Of a stretch of DNA of 42,914 nucleotides, positions 1-9,572 are shown in pieces. The DNA lies in NCBI GenBank assembly GCA_020722345.1, contig DYKZ01000004.1, positions 1 through 42,914 of the forward strand. Reading direction: 5' to 3'. Made by a program: the position numbers and the translations under genes. The notes under the pieces were generated by a model. That model searched no databases and had not been told where the DNA came from. It saw nothing but the letters and a program-made list of their open reading frames with translations. The stretch's first letter is position 1. Each line of letters starts with the position of its first letter. This DNA is from Anaerolinea thermophila. GTDB taxonomy: Bacteria; Chloroflexota; Anaerolineae; Anaerolineales; Villigracilaceae.

Positions 1-36
1 GTGATTCCACCGACCTTGTGCAGTTCGGCCACAAGC

Positions 37-390
37 TCAAGCCCCCACAGCAGTGCACAACTTCCGCAGGTTTTTATCATTGGTCACGCATGTGAAACCA
101 TGCCGTTTGGCCGTAAGCAGGCACAGCCAGTCCTCAAACGATAATGGTCCGGATCGGCCGCCGGCGGCATACGCATCTTCGATTTCCGGCTCGATGATGA
201 TCAGTCCGAGGGCTACCAGTTCGTTTTCATCATCGATTTCGTTGACCTCGTCGACGACCGGGCTGGTCACATGCAGCGGCCCGACATGTTTCACCACAAG
301 TTCCAGCACGGCCCGCTCCGTCTTGATGAAATCGATCAGCACGCATGCGTCCATGATCATCAGTTTGCGCGGGGGCGGGCGGCGTGTCAC
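37..390 (-). CDS. PIN-domain protein (toxin-like), probably C-terminally truncated by a frameshift
   Basis: Translation has LMIMDACVLIDFIK near the N-terminus and SFEDWLCLLTAKRHGFTCVTNDKNLRKLC, typical of PIN nucleases. GTG start at 390 overlaps the TGA of the upstream regulator gene (GTGA). Confidence 0.7.
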   Translation of the reverse strand: MTRRPPPRKLMIMDACVLIDFIKTERAVLELVVKHVGPLHVTSPVVDEVNEIDDENELVALGLIIIEPEIEDAYAAGGRSGPLSFEDWLCLLTAKRHGFTCVTNDKNLRKLCTAVGA

Positions 391-1499
391 AGAATGACCT
401 CCCAATTCTGGAGCAGGTCCTGCATCTCCTCAATGCCGATTCGAAGCATCTCCGCGCCGCGGCTGAGTGAAATCTTGTTTTTTTCCACCGCTTCCCTGGT
501 CAGGCGTTTGAATCGGTCTTCGTAGAAATCGAACCTTTGCATCCCGAACGGCTCCGCTGGATCGATGCCCATCGGTTCTTCCTTGAAGGAGAGCTTCCGG
601 TTGAAGTGTTGCTGATAGGCCAAGTTGAACTTCATCCAGATGGACTTGTCCACGGCCCCCTCCTCCAGGAGACGCGAGAGAACGGTTTTGTAGCTGACCC
701 GGAAAATGCGCTTGACCTTGAAGACTCTGTCGACGAAGTGCAATCCGGCCGCTTCATTCCATTCCTTGCGGAACCCCTCGTTCGGCATCAGAAAATGCCC
801 GGCGAAACGGTCGGCTTCGTGCTCTTCCTCTTTGTTTTCCTCGACCTTGGTGACGTCGTAGGCGTCGGGATGCAACATAAGATGGCCGAGTTCATGGGCG
901 GCGCTGAAAATGCGCCTTTCCACCGAAATCCGCTCCCATACGTTCACGACCACAGCCGGCCCGCCGTCCTCCTCTCCCACAGAGAGGCCGAAAAAACTAT
1001 CGGAAGCCATGGGGACCGAGAAAACCTTCACGCCCGCGTGTTCGAGCAGGCCGCAGATGTCGTGGATGGGTTCGGTGGCCTTCAGCCCCAGCTTTTTCCG
1101 GCAGAGTCCGGCCGCCTCGGCGAGGCGGTCTCTGGAGCATTGCCTCCGGACAGCGCTAAGGCTGAACGGCATCTTTTTGTTCAGACTCTCCTCGAGGAAG
1201 TTGAAATCATCAAGCCATCTGGCCACCTCGGCCAGGACATTCTCGCGATTCTGCATCCGCTTCGCCGAACGGAAACGAACGGTGTGCAATTCCCGAACTG
1301 GCTGGAAAAGCTCCTGAAGCCTCACATCGAGGGCCTTGGCGATTGCCTGCATGGTCCTCATCCGCGGCTCGCTCTTTGCGAGTTCGAGACTCTTTATCGC
1401 CGGCAAGGAGAGACCCGCGTTATCCGCCAGAGCGCTTTGGCTCAAGCGATTCGCAGTTCTCAACCGCCTCACATTTTGGGCGAGTATCTGCAGATTCAT
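387..1499 (-). CDS. XRE-family HTH plus ImmA/IrrE (COG2856) metallopeptidase
   Basis: N-terminal HTH (NVRRLRTANRLSQSALADNAGLSLPAIKSLE) and HExxH motif AHELGHLMLHPDAYD. Likely start is MNLQIL at 1499, inside the longer listed ORF. Confidence 0.88.
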   Translation of the reverse strand: MNLQILAQNVRRLRTANRLSQSALADNAGLSLPAIKSLELAKSEPRMRTMQAIAKALDVRLQELFQPVRELHTVRFRSAKRMQNRENVLAEVARWLDDFNFLEESLNKKMPFSLSAVRRQCSRDRLAEAAGLCRKKLGLKATEPIHDICGLLEHAGVKVFSVPMASDSFFGLSVGEEDGGPAVVVNVWERISVERRIFSAAHELGHLMLHPDAYDVTKVEENKEEEHEADRFAGHFLMPNEGFRKEWNEAAGLHFVDRVFKVKRIFRVSYKTVLSRLLEEGAVDKSIWMKFNLAYQQHFNRKLSFKEEPMGIDPAEPFGMQRFDFYEDRFKRLTREAVEKNKISLSRGAEMLRIGIEEMQDLLQNWEVIL

Positions 1500-1525
1500 G
1501 GGGACCCCCTTTCTATTTTTTCTAA

Positions 1526-1553
1526 AATATACCACACGACAAAATAATGTCAA
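1526..1553 (-). promoter_or_regulatory. Sigma70-like promoter for the XRE/ImmA-PIN operon
   Basis: On the minus strand: TTGACA (1548-1553), 16-nt spacer, TATATT (1526-1531). ATACCAC (1529-1535) and GTGGTAT (1554-1560) form a 7-bp inverted repeat over the promoter. Confidence 0.7.
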
Positions 1554-1582
1554 GTGGTATTTTTTAAAGCCGGAAAAGCCGC

Positions 1583-1616
1583 CCCGACACTTCCCGTCCG
1601 GCTCCGGTAGGTATCC
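1583..1616 (+). repeat. Dispersed ~34-bp element, copy A
   Basis: CCCGACACTTCCCGTCCGGCTCCGGTAGGTATCC; aligns without gaps to copies at 10667 and 17677. Confidence 0.65.
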
Positions 1617-1651
1617 AGCGGAAACGTTCGCTTGAACCGGAGGAACCGGAA

Positions 1652-2200
1652 TTGGAAACCGTTCGCACAGTCGTTGAAAACCTGATCCGCCTGGTCAAAG
1701 CGGAGATCGACCCGGACGCGCTGCTCGTCGCCGCGGACGATGTCTTCGAGGTGCCCAACGTGCCGAGCCTGATCCTGCAGGGACCGACGCTGGCGGAAAA
1801 CGGCGACCGCCGCACCATGGCCCACATAGTGGAGAAGGATGTCCCGAACCTCGTTTATGAACAGTGTCGGCATCCCCGGCTCTACCACCTCGACTTCGAC
1901 GTCATCGTCACCGCCGGCCATGAAGGCGATCTGCTGGACCTCCAGGAACGGGTGGCCCGTTTCTATCAGCTCCACCCGGTCCTGGTCGTAGAAGACCGTG
2001 GCTCCCTCAACCTGACTGAGATCGTCCCCTTGGGCGGGTTGCGACGGGTGAACCTGTCCAACCTGCGCCAGAGCAGCGGCCGCTGCCGGATCGAGGACTG
2101 CCCGGTTTACGACGGCCTCGTCGAAACGGGCCCGCTCATCAAAGACCGCCGGTTCGAGTTCCGGGACGGCGTCGAGGAGGATCGGCTCCATACCCCATGA
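1652..2200 (+). CDS. Phage tail protein, possible tail terminator/completion protein
   Basis: 182-aa ORF, TTG start after a GGAGGAA-type RBS, first gene of the tail cluster. Confidence 0.5.
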   Translation: METVRTVVENLIRLVKAEIDPDALLVAADDVFEVPNVPSLILQGPTLAENGDRRTMAHIVEKDVPNLVYEQCRHPRLYHLDFDVIVTAGHEGDLLDLQERVARFYQLHPVLVVEDRGSLNLTEIVPLGGLRRVNLSNLRQSSGRCRIEDCPVYDGLVETGPLIKDRRFEFRDGVEEDRLHTP

Positions 2201-2217
2201 AACAAGGAGGAACCACT

Positions 2218-2487
2218 GTGATCGAAATCAAGAATCTTCTGTTCCAACCGCTCACGTTCCACCTGGCGGGAGGCGGCCGGGGGCTTCATCTGAATCCCCG
2301 CGAGCGCAGAACGCTGGAAGAGGACGACATTTCCCCCGAGATCGATGCCGCGGCAAAGCGGGGCTTCGTGTCGCTGACGCCGGCGACGCCGACCGTTCCC
2401 GAACCCGAGACGGCGCGGGAAGAGCCGGTCGAGACCGAGACGGAAAACACCAGCGCAAACGGCGGCAAACGTCGGAAACGGAGGTGA
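2218..2487 (+). CDS. Hypothetical phage protein
   Basis: GTG start preceded by AAGGAGG; alternative ATG at 2197. Positioned just before the sheath gene. Confidence 0.5.
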   Translation: MIEIKNLLFQPLTFHLAGGGRGLHLNPRERRTLEEDDISPEIDAAAKRGFVSLTPATPTVPEPETAREEPVETETENTSANGGKRRKRR

Positions 2488-2490
2488 CCC

Positions 2491-4347
2491 ATGGGCACGT
2501 ATCTTTCACCGGGCATCTATACCCGCGAAGTCGACTTCAGCTTTTACGTCAAGCAAATATCCACCTCCTCCTGCGGCATGGTGGGTGTGGCCGAACGCGG
2601 CCCGATCAACAAGCCCGTTCTGGTCACGAGCTGGGAGCAGTTCATCAACAAATTCGGCTCCTACCTGCAGGCCGGATACCTCGCCTACGCCGCAAGGGCG
2701 TTCTTCGACAACGGCGGCTCCGTCCTTTTCGTGAACCGCATCGCCCATCTGACCGATCCCGCGGACCGGAACACCCTGACCGCCGTGAAGGCGCAAGCTA
2801 TCCTCAAGGACCGGCGCGCGGCGATGGCGTCACTTGTAACCGGCACCGTCGGCACGGATCGCATCGCGTGGCGGGCGATTCAGCCGGGGGCCGCGGGAAA
2901 CGCCGTCTCCGTCGAACTCGTCGTTTCGGGAAACGATACGCCGCTCTCCGTCGAGGTCTTGGGACAAGCAATCACCGTCAACCTGGCGACCGACGGCGCG
3001 GGTGATCCTGTATCCACAGCGGACCAGGTGGTCGCGGCGGTCGTCGGGTCTCCGTATGCCTCAGCGCTGGTCACGGCGGAAACGCAGGAGACGGGCGTCG
3101 TCCAAGCCGCAGTCTCGGCGAACCTGTCCGGAGGCATGGACGCGATGGACACGCTCAAGGTGCGGGCGGCCGACGAAGGAACCTGGGGCGAGCGTCTCTC
3201 CGTCCAAGTCGAAGACGGTTCTCTCGATCCGAGCGGCGCTTTCAACCTGGTGGTCCGCCACAAAGGTGAGGTCGTTGAGGTCTTCAAGGACCTCTCGATG
3301 GACGAAGCGGCTTCGAACCATGTCGAGCTTGTCGTCAACGAACGGTCGGACTTCATCACCGTCGAGGACCTTGGAACCGTATCCGGCCTTCCGTTGGACA
3401 GGCCGGTGATCGGGGTGTTCGATCTTTCAGGAGGAAACGACGGTCTTACGGGGCTGGACGACGCCGACTACTCCGGCGATCCCTCCCAGCACACAGGCTT
3501 CTACGCCTTCGACGAGATCGACGCGCTGAATCTGATCATGGTTCCGGGCGTCACGACCGCCGAGGTGATCCACGCCGGCGTCACCTATGCGGAAAACCGC
3601 CAGGACCTCATGCTCCTCGCCGAAACGCCTATCCACCTCGAACCCCTGGAAGCGGTGGATTTCCGCAAGGGCCAGGGGATGTATTCCCACGGGGCCTTCA
3701 ACTCGTCTTATGCCGCGCTCTACTATCCCTGGATCGAGATCAACGACCCGGTGACCGGCAAGCGCAAGCTCGTTCCGCCCAGCGGAGCCGTGGCCGGGTG
3801 CTACGCCCGCAGCGACAAGAAGACCCATGTCTGGTACGCGCCCGCGGGCATCGACCGCGGCCGGGTCTTCAACGCCTTGTCCCTGGGCTACAAGACCAGC
3901 CGGGGCGAGCGGGACGTCCTCTATCCCGAGGGTGTCAACGTGATCGCTTCCTTCCCCGACAGCGGCATCAACATCTGGGGGCAGAAGACCCTGCAAAGCC
4001 AGCCCTCGGCGCTCGACCGAGTGAACGTGCGGCGGCTGATGATGTTCATCGAGGAAGCCATCGCCGAGTCCTCGCGTTTCGTGGTCTTCGAACCCAACAA
4101 CCCGCAGACCTGGCGGGCGCTGATCCGGTTGATCAACCCCTTCATGCAGGACATCAAGGACAAGGGCGGGCTCTACGACTTCGCCGTCCAGTGCGACGAG
4201 GAGACCAACACCCCGGCCGTGATCGACCGCAACGAACTCGTGGCGCGCGTCTTCGTCAAGCCGACCAAAACGGCGGAATTCATCGAGCTCAACTTCGTGC
4301 TCACCGCCACGGGGGCAGATTTCAAAGAGATATTCAAGACCGGGTAA
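2491..4347 (+). CDS. Contractile tail sheath protein
   Basis: 618 aa beginning MGTYLSPGIYTREVDFS; C-terminal region VNVRRLMMFIEEAIAESSRFVVFEPNNPQTW typical of sheath proteins. Confidence 0.95.
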   Translation: MGTYLSPGIYTREVDFSFYVKQISTSSCGMVGVAERGPINKPVLVTSWEQFINKFGSYLQAGYLAYAARAFFDNGGSVLFVNRIAHLTDPADRNTLTAVKAQAILKDRRAAMASLVTGTVGTDRIAWRAIQPGAAGNAVSVELVVSGNDTPLSVEVLGQAITVNLATDGAGDPVSTADQVVAAVVGSPYASALVTAETQETGVVQAAVSANLSGGMDAMDTLKVRAADEGTWGERLSVQVEDGSLDPSGAFNLVVRHKGEVVEVFKDLSMDEAASNHVELVVNERSDFITVEDLGTVSGLPLDRPVIGVFDLSGGNDGLTGLDDADYSGDPSQHTGFYAFDEIDALNLIMVPGVTTAEVIHAGVTYAENRQDLMLLAETPIHLEPLEAVDFRKGQGMYSHGAFNSSYAALYYPWIEINDPVTGKRKLVPPSGAVAGCYARSDKKTHVWYAPAGIDRGRVFNALSLGYKTSRGERDVLYPEGVNVIASFPDSGINIWGQKTLQSQPSALDRVNVRRLMMFIEEAIAESSRFVVFEPNNPQTWRALIRLINPFMQDIKDKGGLYDFAVQCDEETNTPAVIDRNELVARVFVKPTKTAEFIELNFVLTATGADFKEIFKTG

Positions 4348-4358
4348 GGAGGTAAGTC

Positions 4359-4820
4359 ATGCGCAGCGGCAACATGCCCAAGAGTCTGTATCAGAACTGG
4401 CAATTCGCCGTCGAGGTGAACGGTTTCGACGTGGCGCTCTTCAAGAAGGGCCAGGAACCCAAGACCGAGTTCGAGGAGGTGGCCTTCGCGCCCGCCGGTT
4501 CCATGTTCGACCAGAAGGTGGCCGGGCGGGTCAAGTTCGAGGACATCACCTTGGAGAAAGGGATTCTCCAGGACGGTTCCGACGAGGCCGCCAGGGAGTG
4601 GATCAAGAAACAGGTGGACGTCAACGCCGTGGTCGGCGGCCTGCCCAACGACTACATGCGCGATATCGACCTCGTCCGCTACGACCGAACCGGCAACGAA
4701 ACGCGACGGTGGACCCTGCACGGCGCGTGGATCAAGGTCCTGGAGTACGACGAACTCGAGGGCGCGAACACGGACAACACCATTGAGAAGCTCAGCATTT
4801 GCTTCCAGTATTGGACCTGA
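4359..4820 (+). CDS. Tail tube protein (T4 gp19-like)
   Basis: 153 aa: SLYQNWQFAVEVNGFDVALFKKGQEPKTEFEEVAFAPAGS; directly after the sheath. Confidence 0.85.
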   Translation: MRSGNMPKSLYQNWQFAVEVNGFDVALFKKGQEPKTEFEEVAFAPAGSMFDQKVAGRVKFEDITLEKGILQDGSDEAAREWIKKQVDVNAVVGGLPNDYMRDIDLVRYDRTGNETRRWTLHGAWIKVLEYDELEGANTDNTIEKLSICFQYWT

Positions 4821-4836
4821 TCCGAGGAGGTAGATC

Positions 4837-5514
4837 ATGCACACATTTGAACTGCCGAGCGGCATCGAGATCGAGCTCCGGGAAATGACCGGAGCCGAGG
4901 AGGAACTGCTCACCAACCAGCGTCTCATCCGCACGGGCGACGCCGTGAACCAGGCGCTCAAGAACTGCATCGTGCGGCTGGGGGACAACGACGAACCGAC
5001 GGCGAAGGATGTGCTGGACCTCCTCTCCGGGGACCGGCTGTTCATTCTGGTCCGGCTCCGTCAGATCTCGCTCGGCGACGAGGTCGAGCTGGAACTGACC
5101 TGCCCGAACACCGCCTGCCGGGCGGCGAACGCCGTCACGGTCAACCTGGACGAACTGGAGGTCACGCCTTACGGAGAGGAACGGGAGTTCGCGTTCACGC
5201 TGCCCGGTTCCGGAGGCAAGGTCCGGTTCGGTTATTTGGACGGCCACAAGGAGAAACGCCTGGCCGCACTCAAAGAGCCTTCCATCTCGTCGGCCATGTT
5301 GATCCGGATCATCGACGTGGACGGCGCGCCGCCGACCAAAAAGATCATGAACGACATGTCGATGCGGGACCGCAGCGCTCTCCGGCAGGAGATGCTAAGG
5401 GTGGACGCGGGTGTCGACACGACCGTGGAGACCGATTGCCAATCGTGCGGGACACGCATCCGCACCCGGCTGGAGGCGGAACCGGGTTTTTTGTTTCCCG
5501 GAGTTCGTTTGTAA
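4837..5514 (+). CDS. Baseplate hub / tail assembly protein (T4 gp26-like)
   Basis: 225 aa, Cys pairs CPNTACRAAN and CQSCGTRIRTR, located between tube and tape measure genes. Confidence 0.6.
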   Translation: MHTFELPSGIEIELREMTGAEEELLTNQRLIRTGDAVNQALKNCIVRLGDNDEPTAKDVLDLLSGDRLFILVRLRQISLGDEVELELTCPNTACRAANAVTVNLDELEVTPYGEEREFAFTLPGSGGKVRFGYLDGHKEKRLAALKEPSISSAMLIRIIDVDGAPPTKKIMNDMSMRDRSALRQEMLRVDAGVDTTVETDCQSCGTRIRTRLEAEPGFLFPGVRL

Positions 5515-5663
5515 GGGACGCGTTTTTCCTCGCCTACGGCGGGCTCCACTGGAGTTTCTCAGAAACACGGGCGCTGCCGCTCTCGGTCCGCCGCGAATTC
5601 GTGGAGGCACTGGAGCGGCAGCTTGCTTTTGAGCGTGAAGAAATGGAGCGCAGGCGCACATGA
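5487..5663 (+). CDS. -1 frame extension (DUF6760-like), possibly made by programmed frameshift
   Basis: Open -1 frame after T TTT TTG (5487-5493), encoding FLAYGGLHWSFSETRALPLSVRREFVEALERQ and ending in ATGA overlap with the tape measure start. No good ATG start in this frame. Confidence 0.55.
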   Translation, partial: FFVSRSSFVRDAFFLAYGGLHWSFSETRALPLSVRREFVEALERQLAFEREEMERRRT

Positions 5664-8600
5664 ACGGAGATCTCGGACTCGGCGTCATCGTCTCGATGAA
5701 GGACGCGTTCTCGCAGAACGCGGCCCGGGTCCAGTCGTCCATGCAGTCCCTGGACGCGACGGTGGCCGCCTCCAGCGAGCGCATGACGCGCAACCTCGAC
5801 CGCATCCAAAAGGGGACCATGATGATCGGCGCGGGGCTGGCGCTCATGGCCGTGCCCGTCGGACTCATCGCCTCCACCGCCGCGACACAGAAAGCCCTGG
5901 GCGAAATGGCGTCGCTCGGCACCAAGGACCTGCGCGCTCTCGAAGACGCCGCCGAGAACTTCACCAATACCTGGGCCGGATACAGCAAGGCCGAATTCAT
6001 CGGGGCGGCCTACGACGTAAAGTCGGCGCTCGCCGGCTTGAGCGACGAAGCCGTGGGAACCTTCTCCGCCATGGCCGCGCTCACCGCCAAGGCCACCAAG
6101 GCCAGCATCCAGGAGATGGTCGGCACCTTCACCACCGGGTACGGCATCTTCAAGCCGATCATGGCAAACATGACCGACATGGAGTGGGCGAGGGCATTCT
6201 CAGGTGCGATGGCGCAGACCGTGGCCGTTTTCAAGACCACCGGCGCGCAGATGGCGGAAGCGATCAAGAACATCGGTGCGGTGGCCGCTTCCTCCAACAT
6301 TCCTCTCCATGAACAACTCGCTATTCTCGGACAACTGCAGACCACGATGCCCGGTTCGGAAGCCGGAACGCTCTACAAGGCTTTCATCATGAAGGCTGCC
6401 GAAGCCGGAGAGCAGTTGGGGCTCTCGTTCATCGATTCGAGCGGGAGACTCAAAGGGATCATTCCCATCCTCCAGGAGGTCAAATCGCGGTTCCCGGACC
6501 TTTCCCAGGCAGCCGCGCAGGTGCAGATCAAGAAGGCCTTCGGCTCCGACGAGGCGGTGAAGTTCCTGCTCCAGATGTCCCAGGGGATGGAGTCCCTGGA
6601 GGGCAACATCAGTTCCATCGAACAGGCGATGAAGAGCGGCACCGCCGTCACCGAGGAAATGGCGCGGGCCATGAACATGGATATCGGGAGTCAGTTCCAG
6701 CTTTTGCGCCAGCAGGTCGGAAACCTCGCTGAAATCCTCGGCCGCACACTCCTGCCGGTGGTCACCCCGATCATCCAGGGGATATCGAAGGCCGTCCTGT
6801 TTTTCCAGAAGCTCGCGCGTTCCATGCCTGGTTTGACCAGGGTCCTCCTGACCTTGTCCATGGCGCTGGGTGCCGTGCTGGTAGTCGTCGGAGGAGTGAT
6901 CGCCGCGGCCGGGACCATCGGTCTGATGCTCCCCGCCGTCAAGGCGGGGCTTGCCGCCATGGGCGCGGCAATCGCCGGTGTGGGGAGCATGTTCGCGGCA
7001 TATTTCCTTCCGGTGGTCGCGATCATCGGCGGTGTGGTACTCGCCGTCTATCTCCTCAAACGGGCTTGGGAGACCAACTTCGCCGGCATCAGGGACACCA
7101 TCCTCGGCGCGTGGGAAAAGGTGCAACTCGTATTCCAGGGAATCCGGGCGCTCGTCACCTCGCTCTCCGGCGGAGCCGGGACCATGTCGGCCGACCTGGC
7201 GCAGAAGCTCGAACAGGCCGGACTGATGGGACTGGTGGTCACGGTCTTTCGCATCTACTACCGGGTGCGCCAGTTTTTGACCGGCTTGTGGGAGGCCTTC
7301 TCCGATGCGTTCGGAAAGATCAGAGCGATTCTCGAACCCGCGGTCCGTGCGCTCATGCAGGCTTACGGCATGCTGTACAAAGCGATCTTCTCGGTCCTTG
7401 AAATCTTCGGCTTGGCGGCATCTTCCGCCGACGCCTCCTCCTACCGGAGTCTCGGCGAGACACTCGCCACGGTGCTCGGTGTGATCGCCAAGATCGGCGC
7501 GTATCTCCTCAAATTCGTCATCTACAACCTGGCGGCCGTCATCACGGTGGTGGCTTGGGTGGTGCGCGCGGTCGTCTGGCTCGGCAAGACCATCGTCACC
7601 GCCTTCATCGAGGCGGGGAAGTTCATCTACAAGTTCTTCCTGCCGGTCAGGCTTTTGGTCGAGGCGCTCCGCATGGCGGCCCGAGTGGTTTCTACGGTCT
7701 GGCGGGTGCTCACCGGCGACCTCTCCGTGCTCGACGGGCTCAAGGCCATCGGCGGCGCGGTCTTTGATTTCCTGGCCACGCCGTTCCGCTGGGCCCGGGA
7801 CGTGATCGTCGGTGTCTGGGATTTCATCAAGGGACTCTTCTCCGCCGTCGGAAGTTTTTTCGCTTCCGCGGCATCGGCTTTGGCTGCAGCCTTCATGAAC
7901 CTGCCTCTGGTCCGGACGCTGGCCGATGTCTTCGGCGCGGTGCGGGGATTCCTATCCGGCGACACGACTTTCTTCGAGGCGGGCAAGGCGATTCTCGTAT
8001 CCGTCGGAAAAGGCATCTGGTCGGCGGTCACCTATCCGTTCGAGATGCTCAAGAAGGCACTCGGGTGGCTCCGCAGACTGCTGCCTTTTTCAGACGCGGA
8101 GACCGGTCCGTTGTCGGACCTCACCGCTTCCGGCGCGGCCGTTCTCAAGACGCTGGCCAAGGGAATGCTCGGCGTCCTCTCCCTGCCGGGCAAGGTTCTG
8201 AGTCTGGCGCTGCAAGGAATGCTGAACGCGGTCCGCTGGGTGTGGGACGGTTTGAAAAATCTGGGAAGCGGCATCCTTGCGGCGGTCACCTGGCCGTTCA
8301 GAAAAGGAGCGGAGGCCGCGTCCGCCGTCTGGCGCACTGTCGGCACTGCGGCATCGAGCGCTTGGAACGGCATCACAACGCTCGGTCGTGGAACTGCGGA
8401 CGTGTTGGCCGCGCCCTTCAAATGGATGCAGTCCGCAGCCGGGACCGCCTGGAACGGCATCGCAAGCGCCGCAACCGGATTTTGGGGGAGCCTCGGGAAC
8501 ATCGGGCGCACGGCTTGGTCGCTCGTCAGCACGCCCTTTTCGTGGATCGCCGGTTCCGCGGGAGCAGCCTGGGACCTGGTTCAAACCTCTGCCGGCGCGG

Positions 8601-9565
8601 CCTGGGATGGAATCGCCAACCATCTGCAGGGTGGATGGAGCCGGATCGGTTCGCTGTTCCAGTCGTCCTGGTCGCTGCTTTCCGCGCCCTTCGACTGGAT
8701 CGCCGGGAGCGCCGCCTCCGCCTGGAGCCGGATCACCGGCACGGCGTCGACGGCATGGGACACCCTCAAGACCACGGCGCAGAGCGCCTGGGAGTGGATC
8801 AAGGCCCCGTTCGAGGGACTGGCATCGGTCGCATCGTCCGCATGGGAACAAGTAAAGACCGCCGCATCGAGCGCCTTCGGGTCTCTGGCATCCAGCGTAT
8901 CAGCACTGGCGGGCTCGGCGTTCGAGAGCGGCAGGGCGTTCATGACCGCGGTGGGCGACGGTATCAAGTCCGCCGTGAGCGCGCCGTACCAGGCGGCGAA
9001 GTCGGCACTTTCGTTCGTGCGGAATCTGCTGCCTTTCTCCGATGCCAAGGAAGGCCCGCTCGCGGACCTGACCCGAAGCGGTGCGGCGCTGATTCAGACC
9101 CTGGCCGGAGGCATCACCAAGGCCGCCTCAGCACCCGCCGAGGCCATGACGCGCGCATTCGGGTTCATGACCGGGCTGACCGGGAAGATCGCCGCTCCGG
9201 CCATGTTGGCGGGAACCCTGGCGCTCACCCCGGTCATGACGGCAGAAGCTCCGACACTTGCCTCTTCCTTGGAAAGCACCGGAGCGGCGGTTCCGATGGA
9301 GCGACCGGCCGCTTCTCTTCCCACCGGCCAGGCCCGTCTTCTCAGTGAGACCAAAGGAGCGCTCGGTCCGGAGTCCGGCATGCCGTCCGCACCTCCGGGG
9401 GAGACGCTTCGCCCGGTACTCGAATCCTTGATGGCGAAGCTGGAGCAACTCGGAGATCGGCCCATCGAGGTGTCGGTGACCACGCTGCTCGACGGACGGC
9501 AGGTGGCCCGTTCCGTGTACCGGGACCTGCGCGAACGCAAGATCAAGAACTACGAGACGCTGTGA
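5660..9565 (+). CDS. Tail tape measure protein
   Basis: 1301 aa, N-terminal MKDAFSQNAARVQSSMQSLD, hydrophobic central segments, Trp-rich periodic repeats; longest tail gene. Confidence 0.9.
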   Translation: MNGDLGLGVIVSMKDAFSQNAARVQSSMQSLDATVAASSERMTRNLDRIQKGTMMIGAGLALMAVPVGLIASTAATQKALGEMASLGTKDLRALEDAAENFTNTWAGYSKAEFIGAAYDVKSALAGLSDEAVGTFSAMAALTAKATKASIQEMVGTFTTGYGIFKPIMANMTDMEWARAFSGAMAQTVAVFKTTGAQMAEAIKNIGAVAASSNIPLHEQLAILGQLQTTMPGSEAGTLYKAFIMKAAEAGEQLGLSFIDSSGRLKGIIPILQEVKSRFPDLSQAAAQVQIKKAFGSDEAVKFLLQMSQGMESLEGNISSIEQAMKSGTAVTEEMARAMNMDIGSQFQLLRQQVGNLAEILGRTLLPVVTPIIQGISKAVLFFQKLARSMPGLTRVLLTLSMALGAVLVVVGGVIAAAGTIGLMLPAVKAGLAAMGAAIAGVGSMFAAYFLPVVAIIGGVVLAVYLLKRAWETNFAGIRDTILGAWEKVQLVFQGIRALVTSLSGGAGTMSADLAQKLEQAGLMGLVVTVFRIYYRVRQFLTGLWEAFSDAFGKIRAILEPAVRALMQAYGMLYKAIFSVLEIFGLAASSADASSYRSLGETLATVLGVIAKIGAYLLKFVIYNLAAVITVVAWVVRAVVWLGKTIVTAFIEAGKFIYKFFLPVRLLVEALRMAARVVSTVWRVLTGDLSVLDGLKAIGGAVFDFLATPFRWARDVIVGVWDFIKGLFSAVGSFFASAASALAAAFMNLPLVRTLADVFGAVRGFLSGDTTFFEAGKAILVSVGKGIWSAVTYPFEMLKKALGWLRRLLPFSDAETGPLSDLTASGAAVLKTLAKGMLGVLSLPGKVLSLALQGMLNAVRWVWDGLKNLGSGILAAVTWPFRKGAEAASAVWRTVGTAASSAWNGITTLGRGTADVLAAPFKWMQSAAGTAWNGIASAATGFWGSLGNIGRTAWSLVSTPFSWIAGSAGAAWDLVQTSAGAAWDGIANHLQGGWSRIGSLFQSSWSLLSAPFDWIAGSAASAWSRITGTASTAWDTLKTTAQSAWEWIKAPFEGLASVASSAWEQVKTAASSAFGSLASSVSALAGSAFESGRAFMTAVGDGIKSAVSAPYQAAKSALSFVRNLLPFSDAKEGPLADLTRSGAALIQTLAGGITKAASAPAEAMTRAFGFMTGLTGKIAAPAMLAGTLALTPVMTAEAPTLASSLESTGAAVPMERPAASLPTGQARLLSETKGALGPESGMPSAPPGETLRPVLESLMAKLEQLGDRPIEVSVTTLLDGRQVARSVYRDLRERKIKNYETL
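8235..8860 (+). repeat. Trp-periodic repeat region inside the tape measure gene
   Basis: Recurring AAPFKWM / STPFSWIAGSA / SAPFDWIAGSA / KAPFEGLA units alternating with AWxxI segments. Confidence 0.6.
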
Positions 9566-9572
9566 GGAACGC

